Below, piece after piece: positions 34,791-42,921 of a stretch of DNA of 64,000 nt; position 1 is the first letter of the stretch; the number at the start of each line of letters is the position of its first letter. A program made the translations under genes and the position numbers. This DNA comes from Synechococcus sp. RSCCF101 (GTDB lineage Bacteria; Cyanobacteriota; Cyanobacteriia; PCC-6307; Cyanobiaceae), in NCBI RefSeq assembly GCF_008807075.1, contig NZ_CP035632.1, positions 1,302,001 through 1,366,000 on the forward strand, in the 5' to 3' direction. Under the pieces are notes generated by a model. The model did no database searches and was not told the origin of the DNA. It saw only the letters and a list, made by a program, of their open reading frames with translations.

Positions 34791-35528
34791 ATGCCAGCCA
34801 GCAGCAACTTTCAGCAAGCGATCCGCGAGGCGCAGTCGAGCGCCCTGGTGGGTCCCAACGTCGTCAACAAGGCCCTTCCCTACGTGGGAGGCGGCATGGT
34901 GCTCACCGCCGCCGGTGTGATCGGTGGCCTGAGCCTGATCGGCAGCGGCAGCCCCCTGTTCATGCCCCTGTTCTGGGTGGCACTGATCGGCAACTTCATC
35001 CTCTTCTTCGTGGCCCAGAACGTGGCCATGAAGGGCAACAACGGCACCGCCCTCCCTCTGCTCTCGGCCTACAGCCTGATCACGGGCTTCACCCTCAGCG
35101 GACTGGTGGCCTACGCCATCGGCGTGGCGGGCATCGGGGCCATCGGCACCGCGGCTCTGGCCACCGGCCTGACCTTCGTGGTGGCCTCCTTCGCCGGGCG
35201 CCGGATGAGCGACAGCGTCGGTCAGTCCCTCTCGGCCGTGGTGGGCCTGGGTCTGATCGGCCTGATCATCGCCATGGTGGTGCAGCTGATCGGCAGTTTC
35301 TTCGCACCGGGGATGTTCGGCGGCAACGGCTTCGAGCTGATGATCGCCGGCTTCGGCACCGTGCTGTTTGTGGGTGCGGCCTTCGTGGACTTCTACACGA
35401 TGCCGCGCACCTACAGCGATGAGCAGTACCTGGCCGGTGCGCTGGGCATGTATCTCACCTACATCAATCTGTTCATCTTCATCCTGCGCCTGATCATCGC
35501 CATTCAGGGCGGCGGACGGCGAGACTGA
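34791..35528 (+). CDS. Bax inhibitor-1 (YccA/BI-1) family membrane protein
   Basis: 245 residues with seven hydrophobic segments, from GGGMVLTAAGVIGGLSLIGS to LTYINLFIFILRLIIAIQGG. The C-terminal pattern FVDFYTMPRTYSDEQYLAGA followed by LGMYLTYINLFIF is characteristic of the BI-1/TMBIM family. Related proteins leak Ca2+ or interact with FtsH (YccA). ATG 34791 (MPASSNFQQAI) gives the family-like N-terminus; ATG 34764 overlaps phoH. A strong terminator follows. Confidence 0.9.
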   Translation: MPASSNFQQAIREAQSSALVGPNVVNKALPYVGGGMVLTAAGVIGGLSLIGSGSPLFMPLFWVALIGNFILFFVAQNVAMKGNNGTALPLLSAYSLITGFTLSGLVAYAIGVAGIGAIGTAALATGLTFVVASFAGRRMSDSVGQSLSAVVGLGLIGLIIAMVVQLIGSFFAPGMFGGNGFELMIAGFGTVLFVGAAFVDFYTMPRTYSDEQYLAGALGMYLTYINLFIFILRLIIAIQGGGRRD

Positions 35529-35552
35529 ACCCGCTTCCAGAGAATCCTCACC

Positions 35553-35582
35553 AGGCACCCTTCGCGGGGTGCCTTTTTCTTT
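35553..35582 (+). terminator. Rho-independent terminator after the BI-1 gene
   Basis: AGGCACCC (35553-35560) pairs perfectly with GGGTGCCT (35567-35574) around the loop TTCGCG and is followed by TTTTCTTT. It ends the ffh-rpsP-phoH-BI-1 run. Confidence 0.9.
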
Positions 35583-35626
35583 GGGCGGAACGCACCGGGG
35601 AGCCCAGAGAGCCTCCGACTTGCGCC

Positions 35627-36478
35627 ATGCACATCGTCGTTGCCACCTCGATCTACCGGCAGCCGCTGTGGATGGTGCAGCAGGCCATCGCCAGCGTGCG
35701 CGCCCAGACCCATCAGGATCTGAGCCTGATCCTGCGCATCGATGGTCCCGGCGCCTGCGGAGAGGATCTGGGCCGCTGGCTGCAGGACGAGGCCGCCCGG
35801 GACCGGAGGCTGACGGTCCTCGTCGGCCGCCGCAACCTCGGCAATTTCGGGTCCCTCAACCGGATGCTCCGCCAGGCCGAAGCGGAAGCCTTCGCTCAGC
35901 TCGATGGAGACGACGTCCTGGATCCGCAGGCCCTGGCGCTCTGCGCCGAGGCGCTCCGGGAGCATCCGTCCTGCAGCTTCGTCTACTCACGCTATGAGGA
36001 GATCGATCAGAAGGGAGCCCTGATCGGCCAGGGCGACCGCAGCCTCACGCCCTATTCGCCGCTCGCCAGCCTGGTGCAGTTCATCCCGTTCCACCTGCGG
36101 CTGGTGCGGATGTCGTCCTACCGGGCCATCGGTGGCTACAGAGCGGAATTTCCCTACGCGGGTGATTACGACCTCAGCCTGAGACTGGCCGAGATCGGGG
36201 ATGTGGCCCATCTGCCGCGGACGCTCTATCGGCACCGCCTCCACACCGCCAGCGCCTCAAGCGTGGATCGGCAGCGCACCGTGGCCGAGGCCTACGCGGT
36301 GGCCCGGGAGGCGCTGTACCGCAGGGGCTGGGCCGATCGCTTCAGGCTGCAACTGAATTTCGACGGCAGGGTCTCCCTGCATCCCCAGTCCGATGGGCCG
36401 CCGGATCCCACGGGAGCGGCATCGGATCCCTACCGCCTCTACCGGGTGGGTCCCTGGGCCATGGCCCCATCGCCGTAG
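35627..36478 (+). CDS. Glycosyltransferase family 2
   Basis: GT-A fold sugar transferase of 283 residues. The nucleotide-sugar-binding start MHIVVATSIYRQPLWMVQQA and the DXD-type motif AQLDGDDVLDPQAL are clear. Later GYRAEFPYAGDYDLSLRLAE carries the probable catalytic-site Asp. The ~30 C-terminal residues are Pro-rich. It overlaps the convergent glycosyltransferase by 40 bases. It belongs to a small cell-surface polysaccharide cluster with a sulfotransferase; the sugar donor is not predictable. Confidence 0.9.
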   Translation: MHIVVATSIYRQPLWMVQQAIASVRAQTHQDLSLILRIDGPGACGEDLGRWLQDEAARDRRLTVLVGRRNLGNFGSLNRMLRQAEAEAFAQLDGDDVLDPQALALCAEALREHPSCSFVYSRYEEIDQKGALIGQGDRSLTPYSPLASLVQFIPFHLRLVRMSSYRAIGGYRAEFPYAGDYDLSLRLAEIGDVAHLPRTLYRHRLHTASASSVDRQRTVAEAYAVAREALYRRGWADRFRLQLNFDGRVSLHPQSDGPPDPTGAASDPYRLYRVGPWAMAPSP

Positions 36479-37245
36479 CGCCCGTAGGCGGACAGATCCA
36501 GCCAGGTGCGGCAGTCGGGCAGGGTGATCGAGGCACTGAACTCCTGGCGGGCGACCCCCAGCTGAAGCCCGTGTTTCGCCGAGAGAACACGATGCAGCTC
36601 CGCCAGCCTGGCGGGCTGGTCATAGAGCCGTCGCACCATCGATCCGGGCCGGGTCCGGTAAGCGAAGCAGAGCTCCGGCAGATGGTGCAGGACCCCGCCA
36701 CGGCGCAGGATGCCGAGCCAGAGGTCCCAATCCTCCAGGGCGGTCAGCGACTCGTCGTAGCCGCCGCACCGCTCCCACCACTCACGCCGGATCAGCGCAC
36801 AGGCATCGATCCGATTCATGCTGCAGAGCTCCGGCAGCGTCAGCGCCCCGATCCGGCGCACACCGTTGTCGATGCCGAAGTCCTGGCGGTCGCCGTAGAC
36901 CCCGGCCAGTTCGGGATGCTCGAGCAGGAGCGGCACACCGCTGCGCAGATAGGGCGCCAGCAGACGGTTGTCGTCATCCAGGGGCAGCAGGATGGGGGCA
37001 CGCGCCGCCCGGATGCCGGCATTGCGGGCCGAGGAAAGCCCGCGGTTGGGCTGATGCAGCACCGCGATTCCCTCGGCGGCGATTCCATCCAGCAGGGCCA
37101 GGCTGGCCGGATCGGTGGAGCCGTCGTCCACCACAACGATCTCAAGCGAACCACAGCTGAGGAGATGCTGCTGATCCCGAACACTCGCCAGGGCCTCCAG
37201 GATCAGCTCAGAGGGATTGAAGGTGGCGATGATCACGCTCAGCAC
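36439..37245 (-). CDS. Glycosyltransferase family 2
   Basis: GT-A transferase of 268 residues when started at GTG 37245, which gives VLSVIIATFNPSELILEALA at the N-terminus. It carries VVVDDGSTD, LLPLDDDNRLLAP (DXD-like) and GGYDESLTALEDWDLWLGIL. The frame is open to 37614, but the extra 123 residues are Arg/Pro-rich and lie antiparallel in the sulfotransferase gene. The chosen start overlaps the sulfotransferase stop by 7 bases, suggesting coupled translation. Surface glycan assembly is likely. Confidence 0.87.
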   Translation of the reverse strand: MLSVIIATFNPSELILEALASVRDQQHLLSCGSLEIVVVDDGSTDPASLALLDGIAAEGIAVLHQPNRGLSSARNAGIRAARAPILLPLDDDNRLLAPYLRSGVPLLLEHPELAGVYGDRQDFGIDNGVRRIGALTLPELCSMNRIDACALIRREWWERCGGYDESLTALEDWDLWLGILRRGGVLHHLPELCFAYRTRPGSMVRRLYDQPARLAELHRVLSAKHGLQLGVARQEFSASITLPDCRTWLDLSAYGRYGDGAMAQGPTR

Positions 37246-38087
37246 GGGAGCGTCCGGCCCGGGGGAGGCCCGATGGCCGGGGGGCTCGCCGCGGCCGGCG
37301 AGGCGAGGCTGGGCCGATCGGCCAGGGCCTCCAGGTCGGCGTGCAGCGCCTCGGCGTCGGGAGCGCAGCTCCGGTACAGGCCCCGCAGATGGGATGTGGG
37401 GGACGTGCAGGCCAGCCGGCCAACGCGCAGCAGGGAGCGGTAGGACCCTGCCGATGGGGTCGGGAGCTGCGGCAGCAGCCTCCGGCTCAACCAGGCGGCT
37501 ACACCATCGATGTCCGCCACCAGGCGCTGGGCACTGAGCAGCAGACACCGGTCCGGGTGGCGGCGCTTCAGGGCCAGCAGCGGGCGGTTGTAGTGCAACC
37601 AGATCGGGACGCACCAGGAGGGATGCTCCAGAAAGAGCGGTGGTCGCACCCGCTGCAGGGCATCCACCACATCACAGGGGTGGCGGTAGATCGCCAGCAC
37701 CAGCGAATCGGGGCTGACGCGAAGCCAGAGATCGAGCAGCAGGCAGAAGCGGGGGTCCTTCACCGCCCAGGGAGAGGCATGCTGCTCAGCGAGGCGGTTC
37801 AGGCACCGCCGGGCTCCGTCGAGCCATTCCGGCGAGCAGGCTGAGGCGAGGACACCGGAGCGGGTCCAGCCCCAGTCGGGCCAGCCCTCCTCACCGGCCG
37901 GCACCAGCCGGCGCAGCAGGGAACGGTTGAAGGCCAGAACGCTCCGGTCTTCGAAGTAGCCGTCGGGGTTGCCGGCATCAGCGGGCGGGAAATCACCGCC
38001 CATCGCCAGATCGAGCCGGCTCAGCAGACGGGCCAGGAGCGACGTGCCGCTGCGGTGCATCCCCGTCACCAGCAGCGGCGCCGTCAA
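37239..38087 (-). CDS. Sulfotransferase family protein
   Basis: 282 residues. The 5'-PAPS-binding loop LLVTGMHRSGTSLLARLLSR is at the very N-terminus. Downstream VLAIYRHPCDVVDALQRVRP holds the 3'-phosphate-binding Arg and Ser-type region. It probably transfers sulfate from PAPS to a glycan made with the neighbouring glycosyltransferases. The start overlaps the upstream gene's stop by 4 bases (ATGA). The last ~25 residues are Ala/Pro-rich. Confidence 0.85.
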   Translation of the reverse strand: MTAPLLVTGMHRSGTSLLARLLSRLDLAMGGDFPPADAGNPDGYFEDRSVLAFNRSLLRRLVPAGEEGWPDWGWTRSGVLASACSPEWLDGARRCLNRLAEQHASPWAVKDPRFCLLLDLWLRVSPDSLVLAIYRHPCDVVDALQRVRPPLFLEHPSWCVPIWLHYNRPLLALKRRHPDRCLLLSAQRLVADIDGVAAWLSRRLLPQLPTPSAGSYRSLLRVGRLACTSPTSHLRGLYRSCAPDAEALHADLEALADRPSLASPAAASPPAIGPPPGRTLPC

Positions 38088-38599
38088 CTGGGCACCCGGG
38101 CGATCGCCTCAACGATGGCGGCACGCTGGTCGGCGTCGTAGCCCCAGCGCTCCAGGAAGGCCACATCGCTGCCCTGACCATCCCGCGCGGCGGCCAGCAG
38201 GGTGGTGAGTCGCTCGCTCACCGCGGCGGAATCGAGAACCCGCAGCAGCTCGATGCAGCGCTCCTGCACCCGCAGTGAGCCCTCCTGCTGGCCCGGGTTG
38301 TTCCGGCGGCCGTGGTGCAGGGCCATCGCCGTGCACATGGCCAGATTGCGGGCGGTGAGGTCCACCACGGGCGGGCCCGCATCGCTGAGGCAGCGGGCGA
38401 GAGCCTCCGGCAGACGGTCCATCAGGGCGGACTCGCCGGAGAGGGCGACCACGAAGAAGCCGCGGGCCCCGTTGCGATGACTCACCAGGCCCGCCACCTG
38501 ATCGGCCAGCACCTCATCGCTGATCTGCTCCTCGTCCCACAGCCGCAGCAGGCGGGCGCTGGTCTCCATCGCCTCCTCGAAGGTCGGTGCGGCATCCAT
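38084..38599 (-). CDS. Conserved hypothetical protein upstream of the sulfotransferase
   Basis: 171 helical residues from ATG 38599 (MDAAPTFEEAMETSARLLRL). Distinct stretches are DEVLADQVAGLVSHRNGARG, FFVVALSGESALMDRLPEAL and CTAMALHHGRRNNPG. No membrane segment or known motif is seen. It resembles small cyanobacterial helical proteins of unknown role. It is coupled by a 4-base overlap to the sulfotransferase gene and divergent from era. Confidence 0.75.
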   Translation of the reverse strand: MDAAPTFEEAMETSARLLRLWDEEQISDEVLADQVAGLVSHRNGARGFFVVALSGESALMDRLPEALARCLSDAGPPVVDLTARNLAMCTAMALHHGRRNNPGQQEGSLRVQERCIELLRVLDSAAVSERLTTLLAAARDGQGSDVAFLERWGYDADQRAAIVEAIARVPS

Positions 38600-38648
38600 G
38601 ACGCGGGGTGCGGGCAACCCCCGTCATCATCGCTGCCAGGCTGGAGCC

Positions 38649-39554
38649 ATGCCCCAGACGCACCGCTCCGGATTCGTGGCCCTGATCGGCCGGCCCAACG
38701 TGGGGAAATCAACCCTGCTCAACCGGCTGGTGGGCCGCAAGGTGGCGATCACCTCCGCCGTGGCCCAGACCACCCGCAACCGGCTGCGGGGGATCCTCAC
38801 CACCGACACGGCCCAGCTGGTGCTGGTGGACACGCCCGGCATCCACAAGCCCCATCACCTGCTCGGCGAGCGGCTGGTGCAGAGCGCCCGCAACGCCATC
38901 GGGGACGTGGACGCCGTGCTGTTTCTGCTGGACGGGTCCCAGGCGCCGGGACGGGGAGACGGCTTCATCGCCGACCTGCTGACCCGCCAGCGGCAGCCGG
39001 TGTTCCTGGCCCTGAACAAGTGGGATCAGGTCACCGCGGCGCAGCGGCAGGACCGCCTGGAGGGGCACCGGAGCTGGCTGCACGAGGCGGGTGTGGACTG
39101 GCCCATCCATCCCTGCAGCGCGCTGGAGGGGGAGGGCTGTCCCGCTCTGCAGGAGGCCCTGACCGCCGCCATGCCTCCCGGGCCCCAGCTCTATCCCGCT
39201 GACACCGTGAGCGACCAGCCCGAGCGGCTGCTGCTGGCGGAACTGATCCGCGAGGAGGTGCTGCACCGCACCCGCGAGGAGGTGCCCCATTCGGTGGCCG
39301 TGCAGGTGGAGCGCGTGGTGCCGGATGGACCCCGCACCGCGGTGCTCGCCACCGTCCTGGTGGAGCGGACCAGCCAGAAGGGCATCCTGATCGGCAAGGG
39401 CGGCCGCATGCTGCGCGACATCGGCAGCGCCGCCCGGCGGCAGATGCAGAAACTGATCGATGGGCCGGTCTACCTGGAGCTGTTCGTCAAGGTGGTGCCC
39501 CACTGGCGCAGCCGTCCGGCCCGCCTGGCCGAGCTCGGCTACCGGGGCGATTGA
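38649..39554 (+). CDS. era: GTPase Era
   Basis: Ribosome-assembly GTPase binding 16S rRNA. G1 GRPNVGKSTLLNRLVG, switch region AQTTRNRLRGILT, G3 LVDTPGIHKPHHLLGE, G4 LNKWDQ and the C-terminal KH domain (TSQKGILIGKGGRMLRDIGS) are complete. The length of 301 residues is standard. ATG 38649 (MPQTHRSGFVALIG) was taken. It is followed by the lyase and trmD on the same strand. Confidence 0.97.
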   Translation: MPQTHRSGFVALIGRPNVGKSTLLNRLVGRKVAITSAVAQTTRNRLRGILTTDTAQLVLVDTPGIHKPHHLLGERLVQSARNAIGDVDAVLFLLDGSQAPGRGDGFIADLLTRQRQPVFLALNKWDQVTAAQRQDRLEGHRSWLHEAGVDWPIHPCSALEGEGCPALQEALTAAMPPGPQLYPADTVSDQPERLLLAELIREEVLHRTREEVPHSVAVQVERVVPDGPRTAVLATVLVERTSQKGILIGKGGRMLRDIGSAARRQMQKLIDGPVYLELFVKVVPHWRSRPARLAELGYRGD

Positions 39555-39582
39555 ATGAGGCGCCGGCGACCCGCCCCCTGCC

Positions 39583-40122
39583 ATGTCCGACACCCCTTCA
39601 GCCTCCGCCACCGACGAGGCGGCCGGCACGGCGGACGAGCCGACCTTCCCGCCGGCGGATCTGGAGACCTTCCTCAGCCTCTGCGGCGGCCGCTGGCTCA
39701 GCCTGCGCAGCCGCTTCGTGCTCAGCGCGGCGGATGACGAGTGGCACAGCAGCGAGCGGGGTGAGCTGGAGATCACGGCCCTTCCGGCCGCCGAGCACGA
39801 CGGCGTCAGCGGTCTCCGGGTGCAGGGGCCGGACGGCGGCAGCAGCTGGCTCTGGTTTCACCCCGATGGCGGGCTGGGCTGCCGCCGGCAGGGCGGGAGC
39901 GCCGATGGAGCCCCCGAGCCGGCCGGAGCCGGAAGCCGCTGGCAGTTCTGGCCCGATGGCAGCCTGGAGCTGCTGAGCGGCGCCGGCAGCGACGACGAGC
40001 GGCGCGAGCGCATCTGGTTCACCAAGCCGAATCTGCGCCTGCGCAGCACCACGGCCCAGCGGGCCGACGGCACCCCGGTTCAGGCCAGCTTCTGCTCGGA
40101 GATCCGCCGCCTGAGATCCTGA
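39583..40122 (+). CDS. Phycobiliprotein lyase, CpcS/CpeS-like
   Basis: 179 residues. The [16 protein letters not shown] start and the C-terminal [14 protein letters not shown] ... [10 protein letters not shown] closely follow the CpcS/CpeS lipocalin-like lyase pattern. These lyases attach phycobilin to a Cys of phycobiliproteins. The N-terminal ~20 residues (Thr/Ala/Asp-rich) are a leader. The exact bilin and target subunit cannot be told. It follows era by 28 bases and precedes trmD by 10. Confidence 0.8.
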   Translation: MSDTPSASATDEAAGTADEPTFPPADLETFLSLCGGRWLSLRSRFVLSAADDEWHSSERGELEITALPAAEHDGVSGLRVQGPDGGSSWLWFHPDGGLGCRRQGGSADGAPEPAGAGSRWQFWPDGSLELLSGAGSDDERRERIWFTKPNLRLRSTTAQRADGTPVQASFCSEIRRLRS

Positions 40123-40132
40123 CCGCCGCCCC

Positions 40133-41098
40133 ATGCGCATCGATGTGGTGACCCTGGTGCCGGGCGTCTTCGACGCGCTGCGGCAACTCGGCGTGGTGGG
40201 GAGGGCCCTGGCGGCGGGGATCGCCGAGCTGCACACCCACAACCCGAGGGACCACGCCAGCGACCGCTACCGCAAGGTCGACGACATTCCCTACGGCGGC
40301 GGGGCGGGCATGGTGCTCAAGCCCGAGCCGGTGTTCGCGGCGATGGCGGCAATCCCGCAGTGTCCGAACCGGCGGGTGCTGCTGATGACCCCGCAGGGCA
40401 GACCCCTGCAGCAGGCCCACCTGCGGCGCTGGGCCGGGGACTGCGAGCAGCTGGTGCTGCTCTGCGGCCACTACGAAGGCTTCGACGAGCGCATCCGCAG
40501 CCTGGCCGATGAGGAGGTGTCGGTGGGGGACTACGTGCTGACCGGCGGGGAGCTGCCGGCCATGACCGTGATCAATGGCGTCGTTCGCCTGCTGCCCGGC
40601 ACCGTGGGCAGCCCGGCCTCGCTGGAGGAGGAGAGCCACAGCGATCTGCTGCTGGAGCACCCCCATTACACCCGGCCGGCGGAGTTCCGGGGCATGGCGG
40701 TGCCCGATGTGCTGCGCAGCGGCGACCACGGCGCCGTGCAGCGCTGGCGCACCACCCAGCAGGAGCAGCGCACCGCGGCCCGTCGCCCCGACCTCCACCG
40801 CCGCTGGCTGGCCCGACGGGCCGGGGCGCCATCATCGGAAGCGTCCCCAGAGGGCGCCTGGAGCATGGGTCTGCGCATCGGCAACGGTTACGACATCCAC
40901 CGCCTGACGGCGGGCCGGCCGCTGATCCTCGGTGGCGTGCAGCTCGAGCACCCGGACGGCCTGGGCCTGGATGGCCACAGCGACGCCGACGTGCTTGTGC
41001 ATGCCGTGATGGATGCCCTGCTGGGAGCGCTCTCGCTGGGGGACATCGGGCTCCACTTCCCCCCGGGGATCCCCGCTGGCGCGGTGCCGACAGCCTGA
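40133..41098 (+). CDS. trmD: tRNA (guanine-N1)-methyltransferase TrmD, running in frame into IspF
   Basis: Methylates G37 of tRNA using S-adenosylmethionine. The SPOUT-knot motif [20 protein letters not shown], the SAM loop [12 protein letters not shown] and the [11 protein letters not shown] segment are all present. The TrmD part ends near residue 240 ([15 protein letters not shown]). No stop codon follows: the frame continues through a short linker into [14 protein letters not shown] at 40865, the normal IspF start, and stops at 41098 after a frameshift. The TrmD part itself looks functional. No frame has a stop in the linker; dropping one G of CTGGAGC at 40858-40864 would create TGA. Confidence 0.9.
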   Translation: MRIDVVTLVPGVFDALRQLGVVGRALAAGIAELHTHNPRDHASDRYRKVDDIPYGGGAGMVLKPEPVFAAMAAIPQCPNRRVLLMTPQGRPLQQAHLRRWAGDCEQLVLLCGHYEGFDERIRSLADEEVSVGDYVLTGGELPAMTVINGVVRLLPGTVGSPASLEEESHSDLLLEHPHYTRPAEFRGMAVPDVLRSGDHGAVQRWRTTQQEQRTAARRPDLHRRWLARRAGAPSSEASPEGAWSMGLRIGNGYDIHRLTAGRPLILGGVQLEHPDGLGLDGHSDADVLVHAVMDALLGALSLGDIGLHFPPGIPAGAVPTA

Positions 41099-41349
41099 TG
41101 CTCCTGGAACAGGTGCTGGCTCTGGTGACGGAGCAGGGCTGGCGCGTGGTGAACATCGACTCGGTCGTGATCGCCGAGCGCCCGAAGCTCAAGCCCCACA
41201 TCGAAGCCATGCGCGCCAATCTGGCGGCCCGGCTGAAGCTGGAGCCCTCCGCCGTGGGCGTGAAGGCCACCACCAACGAGCGGCTGGGAGCCGAAGGACG
41301 CGAGGAGGGCATCTCCGCCCACGCCGTGGCGCTGCTGGAGCGGTGCTGA
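40865..41349 (+). pseudogene. ispF: IspF (2-C-methyl-D-erythritol 2,4-cyclodiphosphate synthase), frameshifted
   Basis: MEP-pathway enzyme. The N-terminal half ([34 protein letters not shown] with metal-binding Asp and His) is in frame with trmD and stops at 41098. The C-terminal half ([40 protein letters not shown]) is in another frame to 41349. Adding one base in CCCCCCGGGG (41059-41068) restores the expected [17 protein letters not shown] junction. IspF is normally essential, which favours a sequencing or assembly error; the alternative is a real lesion with a second copy elsewhere. Confidence 0.85.
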
Positions 41350-41360
41350 GCCTGAACCCC

Positions 41361-41888
41361 ATGCCTGGCTCTCCCCCTCGCCATGACCGTCTCCGGCCCG
41401 TTCGGCGGCGGCTTCTGCATAGCGTGCTCGCACTGGCTGCAGTGCTGCTGATGCTCGCGGGCCCCGATGCGCCCCCTCCCGCCCGGGCGGCGGAGGTCCA
41501 GGTGGTGGAACAGCTGAACCTGCGGGTTCCGGCCCGCTTCCGCGCCGTGTGGCTGGAAGCCGAAGCTGCCACATGGGAGCCCTGGCTGGCGGACCAGGAG
41601 GGCTTCCTGGGCCGGGATCTGCTCTGGGACCCGGAGCGTGAGGAAGGGGTGCTGCTGATCCGCTGGGCCAGCCGCAGCCAGTGGAAGGCGATCCCGGCGG
41701 AGGAGGTGGAGCAGGTGCAGCAGGAGTTCGAGCGCACGGTGCGGGCGATCCTGGCTCGTGACCCGGAGCCGGGGCCCGCGGCAGCCGGGACTGGGGACCA
41801 GGCTGTCCTGGACCTTGATCAGCCCTTCCCCCTGATCCGCGAGGGTGAGCTGCAGCCGCTGCGAACCACCCCGCCGCCGACCCGATGA
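41361..41888 (+). CDS. TIGR03792-like protein with signal peptide
   Basis: 175 residues. A signal peptide (LLHSVLALAAVLLMLAGPDA, cleavage likely after ARA) precedes a small ferredoxin-like domain: VVEQLNLRVPARFRAVWLEA, AATWEPWLADQEGFLGRDLL and VLLIRWASRSQWKAIP. That pattern fits the cyanobacterial TIGR03792 family, related in fold to antibiotic-biosynthesis monooxygenase domains. No catalytic function is established. Its stop overlaps the larB start by 4 bases. Confidence 0.8.
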   Translation: MPGSPPRHDRLRPVRRRLLHSVLALAAVLLMLAGPDAPPPARAAEVQVVEQLNLRVPARFRAVWLEAEAATWEPWLADQEGFLGRDLLWDPEREEGVLLIRWASRSQWKAIPAEEVEQVQQEFERTVRAILARDPEPGPAAAGTGDQAVLDLDQPFPLIREGELQPLRTTPPPTR

Positions 41889-42616
41889 GCGACGCGGCCA
41901 CCCCGCCGGCCGACCGGCTGGCGCGGCTGGATCTGCAGCGGCGGCAGCGGCTGGGGATGGTGGAGGCGGTGTGGGGGGAGCACAAGAGCCCCCAGCAGAT
42001 CGCCGAGGTGATCACGGGCCTGCGGCGCGCCGGCGAACTGGCTCTCGTCACCCGGGTGAGCACGGACAAGGAGGCGGCTGTGCGGACCTGCCTCGCCGCT
42101 GCGAACCAGGACATAACGGTGGAGGCGCTGCTGCATCCCTGGACCTACGAGCCCTGCGCCCGCCTGCTGATGGTCGGGCCGCCGCCACCCATCCCCGCCG
42201 GATCGGCCCGGGTGGGCGTGCTCTGTGCCGGCAGCAGCGATCTGCCCGTGGCCCTGGAGGCACAGCTCTGCCTGCGGGCCCACGGCATGGCCACCGAGCT
42301 GATCGCCGATGTGGGCGTGGCCGGGCTGCACCGGCTGCTGGCTCAACTGGAGCGGCTGCAGGAGTTCGCGGTGCTGATCGTCTGCGCCGGCATGGAGGGG
42401 GCATTGCCCACCGTTGTGGCGGGGCTGGTGCCCCAACCGGTGATCGGCGTTCCGGTGGCGGTGGGGTACGGCGTGAGCGCCGGAGGACGAACGGCCCTCG
42501 AGGGGATGCTGGCCAGCTGCGCGCCCGGGTTGTGTGTCGTCAACATCGACAACGGCTACGGAGCCGGGATGGCCGCCCTGCGACTGCTGAATGGGCGGCC
42601 CGGGCAGAAGGCCTGA
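41885..42616 (+). CDS. larB: LarB, pyridinium-3,5-biscarboxylate mononucleotide synthase
   Basis: Carboxylates nicotinate adenine dinucleotide, first step of nickel-pincer cofactor synthesis. The PurE-like core is clear: VGVLCAGSSDLPVALEAQLC, ELIADVGVAGLHRL, VLIVCAGMEGALPTVVAGLV, PVIGVPVAVGYGVSAGG and VNIDNGYGAG. Length 243 residues matches the family. larC and larE are not in the window and no lactate racemase is seen, so the use of the cofactor here is open. ATGA overlap with the preceding gene suggests co-translation. Confidence 0.9.
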   Translation: MSDAATPPADRLARLDLQRRQRLGMVEAVWGEHKSPQQIAEVITGLRRAGELALVTRVSTDKEAAVRTCLAAANQDITVEALLHPWTYEPCARLLMVGPPPPIPAGSARVGVLCAGSSDLPVALEAQLCLRAHGMATELIADVGVAGLHRLLAQLERLQEFAVLIVCAGMEGALPTVVAGLVPQPVIGVPVAVGYGVSAGGRTALEGMLASCAPGLCVVNIDNGYGAGMAALRLLNGRPGQKA

Positions 42617-42618
42617 GG

Positions 42619-42816
42619 TCAGGCACTGATCGCAGCGGGGGTATCAGCGGACAGGCGCTCGAGCTCCTCACCGTGGCTGGCGGACTCGAACCGGCTCAGA
42701 CGCTCGACCAGGGCGCGGCGATCGAGCGGGCAGAGCTCACCGTTGTCCTGCCACTTCATGGCGAGGGTGTCGGTGAGATGGGTGCTCGGGTTGCCGGTCT
42801 GGGGAGCGGAACGCAA
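42619..42816 (-). CDS. Small hypothetical protein
   Basis: 65 residues. MRSAPQTGNPSTHLTDTLAM is followed by KWQDNGELCPLDRRALVERL and SRFESASHGEELERLS, a protein-like helical pattern with normal residue balance for this genome. The gene ends 3 bases from the convergent larB stop. I do not recognise the family, so this could still be a chance reading frame. Confidence 0.5.
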   Translation of the reverse strand: MRSAPQTGNPSTHLTDTLAMKWQDNGELCPLDRRALVERLSRFESASHGEELERLSADTPAAISA

Positions 42817-42921
42817 CGGAACTGTGATGGCGGAGGCGTCAACGTACGCGGACGAACGTCTCGATCACGGCTGCTGGAGACGAAGAGTTTGTGAAGTCTT
42901 GCGGCCCTGCCGGGCAAGGCT

